Notes: generated by a model from the sequence alone, not told the origin. 64,000 nucleotides of DNA from Manis javanica (GCF_040802235.1 NC_133167.1:100116001-100180000); one strand, 5' to 3'. Positions 48,312 through 62,205 are shown, counted from the stretch's first letter. Made by a program: numbers and translations.

Positions 48312-48728
48312 TGTAACAAATAACTGAAAGGCAGAGACACAACAGCGAAGCAGAGGGAAAGTTTTATTTGAATTCCCTCCAAGGGAGGAGTGGGCCAGAG
48401 TCAAGGTAGACAAAGGCCTCCATCTGTTAGGCGGGAGGCTTATATATATGCATTCTGGTTAGGTGGCGCCTCTTTAACTGGCAAGGTGGGGGTTATTTGA
48501 TTTACAGGTCTTTCTGTATAGTCATCCCTCTCAGTGAGCATGTCCTTTCCCCAGGCTGAGGTGTGATTTGGGCAGTTCCTCGTGCCATTCGACTGTGATC
48601 TGGTTGGGGAGGAAGTTATCTCCCTGAAAAGCCTTTGTTGTCTTTACATGGGACCCCCCTACCTGGGCAGAGTTTGGGCAGCTTTTCTTTGAACCTTACC
48701 TGGGTAGCTGCTTCTTTGAGCCTAATCA
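48312..48728 (-). mobile_element. Solo LTR, class I-like, minus strand
   Basis: LTR structure on the minus strand: start TGATTAGGCTC (48728), a TATATATA box at 48441-48449, a polyadenylation signal AATAAA at 48363-48368, and an end ATTTGTTACA (48312-48321). The U5 sequence GTTGTGTCTCTGCCTTTCAG resembles class I ERV LTRs. The boundaries TG...CA give 417 bp. No internal retroviral sequence adjoins, and no target-site duplication is obvious at the flanks, so the ends may be off by a few bases. Confidence 0.75.
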
Positions 48729-50039
48729 TCCCCTTTTCTGGATGCTCATGTCTATCTTTCTACCTAACATTCCTAACACCTCCATACCTACCCAAATTTC
48801 CACAATTGCTACAATAGGAAGCAAAAGTTCTAGATCATTTTATACCAACAAGCAAATGTTCCTTCCCGTAAGTGATGCACATTATTTCTGGTCACAGTTC
48901 TTCAGCAATGAATCATCATATGACTTTGGCCATTGCAATAGGTTGAGGGGTGGTAGTCACCCAGATGCAGAGGAGACTGCAATATAGATGAACATCATAA
49001 GTCCCTACCATCATTAGTTTAGCTGTAGCACCATCCTAATTTTCCCCGATTTTTGTCAAGTGAAGCCCCTGTTATCTATTGCAATCCCTATATATTTGCA
49101 ACTTACAGTGCCAACTGTATATGGAATATGCGGTTTAGCACACTCTCAAGCTTGAATCTTCTTCCTTAAAATAAAAGTTTACCAGATTAAGTCTATCCCT
49201 CCAAAATCAGCATAACTTAAAATCAGCAGGCTCATTAAAAAATGTCAGAATCCTCATTTTTGGCTACCTAAAACTATTATTCTAATCTTTCAGTGGTTCA
49301 AAATTTATTTTACTAAAAATGAGTGACTGAGCATCCACTCCTACAGAACGACTCTGAGACAAGTTATGGAGTTTGTTTTTGTCCTTTTTCTAACTTCTTC
49401 CCAAAGGTGCCAAAGTGCCCATGGGGTTGCTAGCTCTGCAGTACACTGCAAGCCAAACCTATCCCAACAGAGAAACAGCTGGGGGAAGTGGCTTTGGGAA
49501 TGACATTTTCTGGGATGGGACATTCCTGGTACCTCTCAAATCTGCTCATGTACCTGACTAGCATGTGCTCACAGACATACAAAATCCCTTTTCATCTGGA
49601 TAGTAAACCACCATTGCAGTGATTTAGCTTCTATTTTAATCTCTGTATTTGTTTTCTTTTATAAAAGGTGAATAAGTTACAGAGATCTGCTGTACAATAT
49701 TGCGTATAGAGTTAACAATACCATATTATGCACTTAAAAGTTGCTTAAGAGGGTAAATATCTTATTAAATGTATTTACCACAATAAAAAAAAAACCCCAA
49801 AAAAACCCAAAAAACCATGTAGGAGCTTGAGCTGAACCCTTTGTTCTAATAGTAAAGAACTACTGTGCTTCATGCATTTATAGTCAAGGAAATTAGAGGT
49901 TTGAGGGTTTAAACTGTTTTTTACTGTGTTCATGTGTATGATTCTCAGAATCCTCACTATCATTTTTCTCCATATCCTTTAAAATTTCTCACCTATTAGT
50001 TTATAAAATTCATTCTCCAAGCTATTTATATGTCAACAA
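48729..50039. other. Intergenic stretch, no gene recognised
   Basis: No gene recognised. An A/C simple tract (AAAAACCCCAAAAAAACCC) lies at 49786-49816. Confidence 0.4.
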
Positions 50040-50910
50040 TTTTTTTGCCTTATATGGAAAGACAAAAGACCTTTAGTATAGCACCAGGCTCATTAAAAGG
50101 TGAAGATCATAATAATAGCCAACACAATACTGCTGAAGAACAAAGTTGGAAGATCCATGTTATCTAATTTCAGTAAAGCTACACTCATCAAGGCCCATGG
50201 CACTGGCAACAGAATAGACACAGATCAATGTAACGGAGTCCAGAACCCAGGAGAAAACATAAAAGACATCTACATGAACTTGGGTGTGGTAATGAGGTTT
50301 TAGATACACCACCAAAACATAATCCATGAAACAGAAAATTGGTTAATTGCACTTTATTAGGAGGAAAATCTTCCGCTCTGCAAAAGACACTGTTAAGAGA
50401 ATGATAAAATAAGCCACAGACTGAGCAGTGCACAAATCTGATAAAGGACTTGATCCAAATTATATGAAGAACTCTTAAAAACTCAACAGTAAGAAGAAAG
50501 CAACCCAATTTTTAAAATGGGCAAAGAGCTGAACAGATACCTCATCAGCAAATAAGCATAGAAAGGATACTGAACATCCTTTGTTGTTAGGGAAACGCAA
50601 ATCTGAAAACAATGAGATACCAGGACACATCTACTGGAATAGCTAAAAAGAAAAATCTAATAATACCAATTACTGGTGAAGATGTGGAACAACAGGAACT
50701 CCCAAACGTTGCTGCTGAGAATCCAAATGTACTGCCTCTGGGGAAGACAATTTGGCAGTTTTTCACATAGCAGAACATAGTCATACCATGCGATCCAGCA
50801 ATCTTGTCCCTTAGGTATTTACCCAACTGATTCAAAAACAGCCTGCAGAAAACATTGGCAGGTGAATGTTCATAGTAGCTTTACTCAAAATCACCAAAAA
50901 TCTGAAAGAG
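50040..50910 (+). mobile_element. Old L1 fragment, plus strand
   Basis: Plus-order L1 ORF2 phrases: ATGGCACTGGCAACAGAAT, TAACGGAGTCCAGAACCCAG, GAACTCTTAAAAACTCAACAG, AATGGGCAAAGAGCTGAACAG, GAAACGCAAATCTGAAAACA, GATGTGGAACAACAGGAACTC and TTTGGCAGTTTTTCA. The frame is broken throughout. Confidence 0.88.
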
Positions 50911-53900
50911 ATTTTTGGAAAAGGAAATCATTTGCTTGCTGTGCTCTCCATAAGTATTGTTTTGCTTTCAGAGTTTAGCTCTGTGCTCTGCACATAATAG
51001 GTATCGCACATGAGTAAAAATACGTTGAAAAGGAAAGGGCAGGCTAACAAATAGGGTAATTAAATAACTGTTGAACTACTTTATTTTTACTTCTGCATTA
51101 GACCAACTATTGGGAAGAGGATGCGGCTGTTAACCACAAGGACTCAGGCCATGTGGAGAGAGACCTGTGTGACTGCAGCCCCTGCTGGCCCACTGGTGGC
51201 CCTGGAGCTCGAATGGCACTGCCTCCTACAGGCCAGGCCAGGTGGGGTGAGTCTGCCTAAACGGGAGGGCCTGGAGGAGACCCCAGGAAGGGAAAGAAGT
51301 GGAAAGGTGGTGCCCCTGCAGAGAATGTTCCTTGTGTGCTCTCTGAGCTGGATGACCATTCTTCCAATAGAAAGGAAGCTCGTTTTATTCCATCAGAAAC
51401 TGTACTGAGAATGTTTCACTTTTGATGAATCAAAAGTGAAGGAGTGAGATCTCTACCTCCGCAGATCAGCCCCTGCTCCCGCCGCGAGCCCTGAGGATCC
51501 GCAGGGGCCCGCAGCTTTCTGGAGTGCCCGGGTGGGAAGCTGGCTGCAAAGGGAGAACCAAGCAGCTGTGATCATACCCACAGGCTCATGCTAGCGGAGT
51601 GCGAATGTTCCATGCATTCTCTATAGTTCTGAGGGGAAGTTTGAATTATTTAGTTCAATATCATCCATTTTGCAGCATGATCTAATCAAAGCCAGTTTTA
51701 AATTGGATTTTGTCTGGCCTTTGTTGGGAGAGGAATCCAGAGTATAATCCTCACCAAGGTGTATCACACATCATCTGCTGCAGAGGAGGCAGCCAAGGCT
51801 GCGGTCTCTTTCCCATCAGCACCCCCTGCTTCTACAGACATTTCTTGTGTGTTTAAGAGTAATGAAAGGAGCCAAATGGTGCTCAGATGAGGCCCCAAAT
51901 GGGAAAGGAAAGCAGACTAATGGGTGTGATCTAATCTCTAAGACCAAAGAAATAATTTAGGATACAGTTAATGACTGATAGGCAGACTGCCAAAAAGAGT
52001 CGCATACCTGTGTCTTCAGTGTTGAGTTTAAGGTCCAGAGCTAAAGGCCTTCTCTGATCCTGGATTTGGCTACTGAACCCCACCTCAAGGTCGACTGTCC
52101 CCTTCTCAGTAAACCTTTCATGCCAGGTGCAAGACAATGCCTAAGGACAGAAGACACCTAAAAACCATGAGAATAGGTGGTTTAACTGTTTTTGTACATG
52201 ATTGCTAATGAATATTTGTGTGTTTGGCACAGTTGGTCTAAGACTTGCTTTCTCTGGCCCATAACCATCTTACAGGCAGCAGAGGTGAAGGGAATGTATA
52301 GCGGTCAACCTTCCTCTAACCATGAGAGACAGTTACCAAAAGAACCTGACATTTACTGAGAGGTCAAATCAGCTTAGTTCCACTCACATCTAAGGATGTA
52401 TCTCATTTTTTAAATCTAAATTTCGATTCTGTGTGCTTATATTCCATGTTGGATTTTTATATCTGTATTCAACTATGACATTGCTCTGAAGATTCCCTTT
52501 TAAGTATCATTATTAGGTTCTACAAACAGAAATGATTGGGAAGAATTAAGTCACACTAGGAACAGTGCCTTGGGACTGTGAGTGATTTTTATTCACATCT
52601 GTATTTGGATATATTTTACAAGTTTTCCTCAGGAAGCATGTTTATATTCACAAAATACCATTTAAAATAGCTGAACATTTAAAAGAGGCTTAAATGGTTA
52701 TTTCTGGTAATGTGTAATGAACGTAGGCCAAAAACTTCCATAGGTTAAGAGAAAGATTTTCAGCATCTAAACACATAAAAAAATACTTAGCAGAAATTTG
52801 ATATGACTTGATCCATTAACAGCAAGCTATGTTTTAGATGTACAACATCAACAAAATATCTTTAAATAAGTATGACATTTAGTTTAATATTTGTGAATTC
52901 ATTATCTTTTAGACTCACCCACTGTTGAGAGAAAAATGTTAAATATAAATAAAAATAAAACATTTTTAAGTTCTCTTGATGAAACATCATTTAACAGTTC
53001 TCATTTACATAGTCACCAATTGTGTTTTAAAAGTTTATTTCCTATCTCCTACCCTCAGGAATAAAATAGGACAGCTACAGGTCTCAAAATAAATTTTAAT
53101 GACTGTTCTTGGATGAATTTGATAATGGTTGAGACAGTTAATTTCATTAGCTTGTCTCTGGGAGTTTTGAATATGTTTGATATTTGAATCTTCGAGTCCT
53201 CTGCTTTGCAGTAGTCATTACTTAGGGAGTTTAAAGGGGAAGTCTTGAACTGAAATTCATTCTAAAATAATACTTTCCTGTAAACATTAGCTCTGTATAA
53301 TAATAGAGTCTATGCTTCCTCCCTTAAACAATTTAATGGATTACATTTCATAAAATATGACTTCCTAAGGCTTCATTCCCCTCCACCCCCAAAATCAGAT
53401 AAATATCTCATCACCTCTTACCAGAGGGGCATCATCGCACTTTATGAAGGAGCCTTTTTAAATTCCACAGATGGCGATTTTAGCTTAATGGTGTAAAGGC
53501 TGAACTGGGGAGTGTTTTGAGCCCATTCTTGCAATGTCCAGGCATGGCTGAGGTCTCCAATGCACTTTCTGGGAGCAGATAAAAATGGATAGCATCTGCA
53601 GCTTTGCAGGGGCTCTGCACAACTACCCACTACAATACCTAAATATCTCTGGTTGGAAGGATGAGTTATAATTTTGTTATAGGGTGCTGAAGCTGAGACT
53701 GGACTCATGAAACTTTTGAAAACATGAGGACTACAAATTGAAGACAGGGCGAGGTGGACTTGAGAAGGGAATGCCATTTTAAGGCCTTAAGCCATTTCTC
53801 TGCTTCTCGATGAACTCTGGCTGGAGTCTAGAGTTGGTGTTCAGATCATGGAATAACTGCTCCCTCTGGTGGGTATATGTGGAAGCTGTGAATATTTCAT

Positions 53901-54240
53901 GGTGTCTTAAATCAAGAATTGCATCTTGTCCCTCTCCCCCAGACTTCCTTTCCACCAGTTTATTTATTTCATTTTTTCCCAAGTTCCTAGCCTCCTGGCC
54001 AGCTTTATGACACTGCCCACCAGTCAGGACAGATCCATACCTCTGTCCACATGAAGTGGACAAACCCGATACTGATGAAAGTTCTGGCCCTAAGAGGCTT
54101 TCTAAGTCACACGAAGTCACAAAATAGTATAAGCTTCAGCCCCACAAAACCTGGTGCAACGCATAGCCAGCAGGGAAACCTCTATGGAGGATCCTGACCT
54201 ATGGAGTCCTGTGTTTGGGCTGTTGCTCTGGGTGAAGGCA
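50911..54240. other. Intergenic stretch with a GC-rich pocket and a palindrome
   Basis: No gene recognised. Bases 51120-51550 are clearly GC-richer than their surroundings. A near-perfect palindrome lies at 51415-51440: TTCACTTTTGAT, two bases, then its exact reverse complement. Whether this marks a promoter of a non-coding RNA is unknown. The remainder is AT-rich without recognised repeats. Confidence 0.4.
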
Positions 54241-54720
54241 GTTCCCCACCCAGGGCAAGTTCCCTATGAATTCAAAGAGACTGAATAAAGAACGGCAAGA
54301 AGCTGAGGGCTTAAGGGGAGTCTTATCCTCACAGCAGCAAGTCTGCCTCTCATCCTCTCTGGCTTCCTCCACCAGCCTCCATTCTCTCCTAGTTCTCCCT
54401 GCAGGCTCCCCTCCTCCTCTCTCCAAGCTCCCTGCTCCTATGCCTGGTCTTAATCCTTCAGGAGCGCAAGGGCTGCACATGGTTCTCAGGGCACCCTTCC
54501 TGCTTTCTTGGCGGCCCTCTCTCCACTCTCCCCCTGGTCTCCTGCTTCCTTGCTCCAGCACAGAGAGGAACTCTGTGGGCGGGTCTTTGGTGACTGGCAG
54601 ATGCCTGACCAATTAGATACCAGGAACTGAGGAGAAGAAAGAATGGGTGTTTCCTCTCCACCCCTCTGCTGGGCCAGTATTCCTGTGACTGACCAGCGGC
54701 TTTGTCCCCGGTAAACATCT
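54241..54720. other. CT-rich segment, unidentified
   Basis: A block of high C/T content with long overlapping open frames on both strands but no protein domain. AATAAAG at 54284-54290 and a compositional border raise the possibility of an LTR or similar repeat; I cannot name it. Confidence 0.35.
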
Positions 54721-57539
54721 CCTAAATGTGCAAACAGGCTCTTAAATATATATTCAGTGGCTGCTATTAAGGCCAGATGGGAATACTGGTCAGAAACTTT
54801 CATTTTCTCCACAGTACCCATATCCTCTGTCAAGTGTGTGTGTTTGCATGTTATGGGTGTATGTGAGTGTATATGTATGTGTTTGTGTTTTTTTTACCCC
54901 TTTTTTAAAATTTTGGTATCAATGATCTACAGTTACATGAGGAACTGTGTGTGTTTTTTATCTGTTATCACCAAAGCTCAGTATTCAAAGGCTTTTGTTT
55001 GTTTTTTTTAAGTATTACAGCTTGATCTTAACAATGTTCTGAATCACCAAGGAAGGAGATTCTGTACACAGGTTTGGCTAAGCATGTGTGAGGGAGGGGC
55101 AGGGAGAAGCCAGAGGGTTGGGGTGGTAGAAAGGTGGGGAGGGCAGCACAGCTTGAGTCTACAACAACATGGCAACAAGTAGTCCTGAGCCATGTCACTC
55201 AGCAAGATGACAGTGACAGGGAAGGGCTGGAGGGACCCAGGTGAGTGGGAGGTGTGCAGTCCCAGAGGCATTGCAGGGGCACAGTCTGGTCCACACGGAC
55301 CCCCTGTGCTCCACTGTTGGGGGAACGTAGTAGTTAGTCACTAAAGGGAAATGAAGTCCCCAAAGCTGGGGACTGTGGAGCATATTGTGTGAAGGAGAAA
55401 CTACCACGTAGGAACCAGGTATTTACCACAATCATATCTGAAAAGTCAAGCACATTTGAATTGAAGCAGTTGATTTGATTTGGTGTTTCCAGATGTTATA
55501 TATCCATAGAATTTATTTAAATACATTATAATTGAAGTGCATTCTTTCCTGATGCTATGGTGTAAAATGTAAAGAAAGAGGTTTAAAAATGCCATCTAGT
55601 GAGAAAGTGGAGAATAAGGTTGAAAACACAAGCTAATTTTTCTTTTCTTTTTTTTCCCCTTGCAAAAACAGTAACATTAGATTTTGCTATAATGGGAGTA
55701 ATCATACCTCATTTTACATGGTAATAGTAAGCGGTATGAGGTGGTAATGAGGAGCACAGCACAGGGCCGGCACTCAAAACAAGGTAGATACTATGATCGG
55801 AATAACACTGCTATTATTATTAACAATACTGACCGCTGGTTGTCGGGCCTACTGAATTTTATGTCTGTGATATTTAACAAGCTGTCCACTCAACCCTAGA
55901 TTGTTCATTTACAGTCTCTTTGGATAGAATGAAATGATAGTGATATGAATGACATCCTATGGTCATGCCCTCGTGGGATTGTTTAAAAGGCTTCTCAAGA
56001 AGCTGCAAAGTGTTTCTACGTCCACTGTTCCCCAACACTATAGTAGCAGCTGCTGGAGTTAGAGGAAATAGAGAAGGGTTGTCTACCTTCAATGTCAGTG
56101 CTAAGTGCGGACAGAAGAGTAGCTGAATGTAAAATGCCTTTAAGTAGCAAGTGGCATCTTAGAAGCATGTTTCTTTCTGACATGTATGTAGCAGCAAAGA
56201 AAAATACATGCCTGGACAAAAGGGCAGCTGTCCATCTAACACCATCATCTGACTTCCCTGCACATCTAACTTGGCACCCAGGACCTGGAGCCCATAGTTA
56301 GAGGACCTGGAGTTCGCTGGCTCTCTTGTGCTGACTCGTGGTGTGAGCTGGGAAAGGTCTCTTCACAGTCTTGAGTTCATGTCTGTGCATATGCTCACTA
56401 AAGTCCCCCTCTACAGTTTCTTGGTCCCCAGGAATTCATGTGCCAACTACCAGCTTCTATCCATCTCTCCAAAGGCAAGAAAGCTTTGGTCAAAGCAGAA
56501 AATTGAAAGGTGTAGGTTAATTAGACACGAGATCAACTTGGAACTTGATATTCTGACCCTCCCAGGGTAGCAGAAATAACTCTTTACAGGAGTTTTAGTA
56601 CCCTGAGTAGCAGAAGGGAAAAGACTAGGACCACAGATATAAGTGTGTAATTCTGGGAATTCAGCTAATTAGAGCACTGAGCAAATTGAGCATCTGAGCC
56701 TAAAGTTTAGCTGCATGCTATTTTTATAAACTCCAGCACAGCCATCAATACACTGCTAAACTCACATGCTAGATTGTCACATAGAATGGGTAAAGGCTGC
56801 CCATCATATCAGATTTCTCAGATTTTTCATTTCATTTCTCACAAAGCATAATCTGAATAAAAAATTAACTTCCAATTCTGAAAAACAGTCCTGTCATTTT
56901 ACAGACATGTTGAAATACACTGGATAGAGAAATATTACTTTAAAACATCTTTATTAATTCCTCTCTCAACTAAGTGAAGTGATGACTTGAGAAATATATC
57001 CAGATCCACCAAGCCAAGTATGTATTTGAAGAAGGAACTTTTTGTCTCTATTTCTTTTTACTGCTTTACCATTCTTATTCTGGGGATAATTATTTTAAAT
57101 GGTGGCAGAAGAGGCTTATCAGAAAAAAACACATATTTTGTGGTTGATGCTGTTTTCCATGTAATGAGGAAGGCTTTGTTAAGGTGCCTTCCCAACCAAG
57201 GTCAGAGTGCCACCCTGACTGTCCTTTTGAAAATGGCCCAGCATTGATATCACCCACAAATCCTCACAGAGCATGGGCATCCCCACTTACACTGAGCACA
57301 GTGTCGTTTGACATTTTCTTGTGATTACGAAGTATGCACGCATTCCCTGGGGGGTATAGACTGCTCTTTTCAGAGTCAGAACTGATTTTCTTTGAATGTT
57401 TAGATTTGAAATTATTCAAGAAAATAGAACTTTTAAAATTAGAAGAAAAAACAAACTGTATTCTATAGAATAGTACAGCAGTTAGTGCCTAATAAATGGA
57501 GGTTCAATTTAATTGAATCAGGGTCATAATAATACTTGG
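54721..57539. other. Intergenic stretch, no gene recognised
   Basis: Includes a (TG)-rich simple stretch at about 54834-54890 and, at 54904-54945, sequence (GGTATCAATGATCTACAGTTACATGAG in two parts) that resembles an L1 3' end. No exon or RNA gene recognised. Confidence 0.4.
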
Positions 57540-58035
57540 AGTCACTAAGCCCCAGTGCAGCCTGATGCTTCCACTGCAAATTAATAGAAAACCCAGTTCA
57601 AACTGGCTTAAACTCAAAAGGGGATTTATTGCTATGAAACAGGAAAGTCAGTTTGTGCCGGCCTTAGGCTCCATGTCCACATTTCTGTGTGCCCTGGGCC
57701 ATCTTCTCAAGATTGCTGACACTAGAACCAAGGTCAGTGCTGCCTCATTCACGTGGAGGAGGAAGAGAAAGCCGTTCCTTCGATCCGAAGTCTTAAACAT
57801 TGCTCAGATTGACTTCTGAGCCAATCTCAGTGGCTGGGGATGCCATGTGCCAGCTGCCCCTGCTCTCCCTTGAACTAATTTCCAGGGCAGAGAAGATGAG
57901 ATTACATCGCTGGATGCACAGATCAGGATCCACTCCTGAACTGGAGATGGGATCACTTTCACTCCAAATTCATGCCTGTAGCACACAGGGAGAAGGGGTG
58001 ACAACCAATATTTTCACCCTCCCGAGGCAGAGTCC
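57540..58035. repeat. Ancient repeat remnant, unnamed
   Basis: AACTGGCTTAAACTCAAAAGG, GATTTATTGCTATGAAAC, GGAAAGTCAGTTTG and GCCGGCCTTAGGCTCCATG follow the order of a mammal-wide element also suspected at 22265-22420. The family is not certain. Confidence 0.5.
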
Positions 58036-58319
58036 AGTTTAAATAGTAGAAGCTCTGTAACATTTTTTTTTCCCAGCAGTTCTTACTGTGTTTATAAGAC
58101 TGCAAGGAGCATACTCTCTTTTTGGCTACATGATAATAGCCAAATTATATTTAAATTAAAAAGTAAGCAGTCATTAATTTGGTGCCCTTAAAGCTGTGAG
58201 GTTTAATGTCACTTCTATTAAGAGAATTACAGAATAAAGCTACATTGCGATACCTTTTCTCCTTAACTGGCTGTCAATAATTCCTAAGTTTTATGTCATA
58301 ATGTGAGCTACAGTGTGAT

Positions 58320-58510
58320 CCTCTCTTACATTGCTAATGGGAGAGAAAATTGCTACAATTTTTCTAGAGAAATTTGACAATATTTATCAAAGCTACACAA
58401 GCATTTGCCCTTTTTTTGTTTTGTTTTCAGCAATTCTACTTCTGGAATATATCCTACAGATTTAACTGCATGCATATTCTGTGCAGGAAACTAGTGGAGA
58501 CAGTGAAAAT
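58320..58510 (+). mobile_element. Short L1 fragment
   Basis: ATTGCTAATGGGAGAGAAAA, AATTTGACAATATTTATC and ATTCTACTTCTGGAATATATCC are L1 ORF2-region phrases in plus order. Short and worn. Confidence 0.6.
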
Positions 58511-59339
58511 TTTAGGTTGTTGCACTAGTTAAGAAAAGAAACAATAATCAGGTAAATATTTGTACTAAAGGGAAAACCCCAGTACTTAGAACTGTTTTGA
58601 AGATCATAATAAAGCCTCTACTATAACCATCGATTTGTTCCCAAATTGTTTTTACCCCATAGTATGGATGTACTTTATATTATTTCTGTATAGTACATTT
58701 ATTAGCTATAAATTTAGATTTGTAAACCCACACTCACAGTGGCAGCTTGTCTTAGGAAGACTTTAGCTTGCTGCCCTCTGTCCACATCCTCTCTTCAAAC
58801 AACACTGGACAAATATACAGTCTATGCAAAACTGTTTTCTAGGCAAGTACATCTGTAAGATTCTTTCCCTAAGGTGCCACTTCCAGGTGAATTGCTGCCT
58901 TTAATCCTTTTCCATATAGAAATTCTGGAGTCTACATCCACACTAACTCATAGCTTGTCTACCCCAAACTAATATAAAAAATATTAAAAATTGAAATAAC
59001 AGAAACTCCTGATTATTCTGAAAACCTGCCATTGAATTCAGTCAAGTTCTTCTTTGACAAAAGAAATGTGTTCATATAGGCAGAGTGTAGGTTCTTGCAA
59101 ATGAATGGTGACTATCCTTGTCCTATTTTCTCCAGTTCCCATTTTTCATTTAGCACATCTTTTTATGTGGTTTCTTTTAGCAGTTCTACCTGATCCTTTA
59201 ATGCCATTCCTTGATTCGTTCCTCATTTATCTGGCCATATTTTAGTCTTCAGAAATATCACCCTTTAGTATTTCTTTGGCTCAGTAAAGCAGTGATCAAG
59301 AAGCAGGAAACTGGTTGCTGAGAACCAACTATGATTTTC

Positions 59340-59545
59340 ACAGAATAGGGATTTTGAAAAGAACAGTTTATTTCCTTTCAGCATGTCCTTACAAATATCA
59401 AGCCCCTGCCATTTGCTACTGCCTTTGTGTTGTAACCCATGGAGGAAAATAATGGCACAGAGTCTTCCTCAGAGAAATCAGAACTCTCTCCAAGGGAGCA
59501 ATCTGGTTAGCACTTCAGAGAGTCCAGTGGCACCTGGGAACTCTT
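59340..59545 (-). other. F11: F11 3' untranslated region with candidate poly(A) signal
   Basis: Downstream of the F11 stop codon the minus strand carries AATAAA at 59367-59372, about 175 bases after the stop. Cleavage would be expected 10-30 bases further on. It is the first canonical signal after the stop, so I take it as the likely end of the transcript; a longer 3' UTR using a later signal cannot be excluded without transcript data. Confidence 0.6.
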
Positions 59546-59707
<162 letters not shown>

Positions 59708-59990
59708 CTATGACAAGGGGAGAAAAAGAAAAGGTGCACAGATCAGCTCAGACTGAGCTTCTCGTCTAAAATACATTTTCCCTGAAGTGATTCCACCTAA
59801 AATTCTGTCTTGGCCCTTTAATTAACTTCAAAATATCTGATTATTTGTTTCTCATGCCATCTATCCATTTTAGATTTCAGTGAAAGTAAAACAGATGCAC
59901 TGTGTTCCCTCTCATTAGCAGAAGACTCCTTCTTAAAATGCATTATGAACATTCTAATCTGCATATATCCATCTGGTGGAGGACTGTTAC

Positions 59991-60130
59991 CTTACAAGCA
60001 TCCTTTCCTCCTTCTTTATAGCCTGCACAGATCATCTTATCAGTTATTTTATATGCTCTGTAGTTTGTCTGGCATTCTTCATTTGTTACCAAGGGTATAT
60101 TAGCTTTCTGGAGAGTATTTTGTATTTTGT
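59991..60130 (-). CDS. F11: F11 exon 14: region with S1-pocket Asp189
   Basis: 140 bp, entered in phase 1 and left in phase 0. The acceptor is TTTTCAG|AC at 60131-60133 and the donor AAG|GTAAC at 59989-59990. The translation runs [19 protein letters not shown], then a short variable stretch, [10 protein letters not shown] and KDACK. The Asp of KDACK is the position-189 residue that gives trypsin-like specificity for Arg; the two cysteines pair in the conserved protease-domain pattern. Residues differing from human cluster in the loop after NEECQ ([11 protein letters not shown] here), an exposed region that also varies between species. No stop or frameshift is present. Confidence 0.96.
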
Positions 60131-60656
60131 CTGAAAAAAAAATTTTTTTGGCTTGTTAATGGAGTGACCATATATAACATTAATAAAATATATATTTAAG
60201 TATAAATACATGTATTTACAATCAAAATCATACCTATGTAAAAATCTAGAAAGAAAAAATAAGGTTTATCTCATAGACCTTCTATAATTACAGAGTATAG
60301 AGAAGACATTACTTATTAATGTTAATTAAGTTCAAAATTAATTATGGCTTTAATTGGAATTATTTCCCAGAGAAGATAATTTGATAACAGGCGAGGACAT
60401 TTACTGAAAAAAGTACTAGGTTTCAAATTAAAGTTCATTAAAATCGTTCATCTTTAAAGAGATTGTCATATGTAAGATTTCCAGTCAAACAGATGTGGTA
60501 TCATCCTCACGTGAGTGATTTTTGTCTTTTCATTTTTATTAATATTCATTCTGTAATCAAATATTATTTTATCCACATTTTAGCTCTATGACTTGGTATA
60601 GCAGAAGAAATTATGATGACTGTGTTCTTTAGGGTGGAGCATACAGAGAAATATCA

Positions 60657-60767
<111 letters not shown>

Positions 60768-61363
60768 TTAAAAATATCGCAGTTTAGTCATCAGAGACAA
60801 AATGTCTTCTTTCCTAGGTGAGGCCCTCTTCTTTCACTTTGCATCATTTGGTGTGTTCTCTATTTACTGTATTTTCTTTGTCTCATTGTCACGCATTTGC
60901 ATCCCTCACAGTCACAGTGCTACAGATTCTGCAGCAGGAATTGTTCCCAGGACGGGGGAATGAGGAGGAGGCAGAGCCCGGGCCTCCCCACTGACTCCAT
61001 CACTCTAACGAGGGTCCGTCACGCTGTAGGGACTGAGCAATTGTTCTGCCCTGCAATCCTGCCATCCCTAAAAGGGAGGTATAAGTCATCTTTAATATTC
61101 CAGTAGGTTTTAAAGTTGTGTCATTCTGTGCATCTGAAGAAGACCGGAGAAAACGTATCTCTTCACCCACATCCCAAAATAAGATTTGATAATCAGGAAA
61201 GACATCCGGCCAGTCTTAACAGCCTAAGAGACTAGCTTTGCTACCCTCTCCTTTTCATGATAGTAACAGACTGAGATTGCTCGGGATCAGGCCATGAGTC
61301 TGGTAGTGTGAAACTTATTTTATTTAGGACAGCAGTGTAGATAACTTTCCACTTAAAATTCTA

Positions 61364-61579
<216 letters not shown>

Positions 61580-61689
61580 TTACCAAATAATTCCCAAACA
61601 TTTGAACTATATTGCTATTTAACTGGCTATTACTAACTAATATTTTCTGCCAGTAGTGAGCTTTTAGGTAGAAAGAAGCGATTTCATGC

Positions 61690-61865
61690 TAAGGTTCTGC
61701 AGTCACATAAAAGTCCTGGGCCAGAGTCTGGGTTTTAGTTTCAACCCCACTATTGATTGGCTGGGACCCTAAGAAATTCACTTGGACTTTCTGTACTCCA
61801 TTTTACCGTATGTACAAAGGAAAGGAGACTATAGGTTTGAAATGTATCTGAGTTATAATGTGAGT
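61690..61865 (+). repeat. MIR SINE in F11 intron 11
   Basis: Phrases AGTCCTGGGCCAGAGTCTGGG, TTTCAACCCCACTATTGATTGG, GGGACCCTAAGAAATTCACTTGG and CTGTACTCCATTTTACCG follow the MIR consensus in plus orientation, that is, antisense to F11. It lies in the intron between exons 11 and 12. Confidence 0.85.
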
Positions 61866-62077
61866 ATGCTATGTACTGATCAAAACCAAACACACAAAAC
61901 TGGGAACGACCCAGAGGATACTAAAGCAAAGAAGAAGTTTGGCCAACTAAAATTCCCTGGGATACATATACTCTCCTGATGGAGCTTTTATGTTTGGCCA
62001 ATATTGAAATTGACCCAATTTAAAGATGCATAATGAATGATTTCTCCTGTTTCTGGAAACACAGGGACAAGGAAATG

Positions 62078-62127
62078 AAAAAGAGACAGAGAGAAAGAGA
62101 GAAAGAGAGAGAGAGAGAGAGAGAGGG
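62078..62127. repeat. (GA)n microsatellite in F11 intron 11
   Basis: An interrupted GAGA/GAAA run of about 50 bp, appearing as a (TC)n pyrimidine tract in the F11 sense. It lies about 80 bases past the exon 11 donor, so length changes could alter the local pre-mRNA structure. Effect unknown. Confidence 0.95.
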
Positions 62128-62205
62128 TGGGAGAATGGCACATTAGAAGGGCACTTAATATATGTGTGCACATGGGCAACTAATAAAAACAGTAATGGTA
62201 CTGAC

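Noticed and set aside
54199-54833. Overlapping frames over 110 codons on both strands
   Set aside because: Composition-driven in a CT-rich block; no domain, exon border or codon signal recognised.
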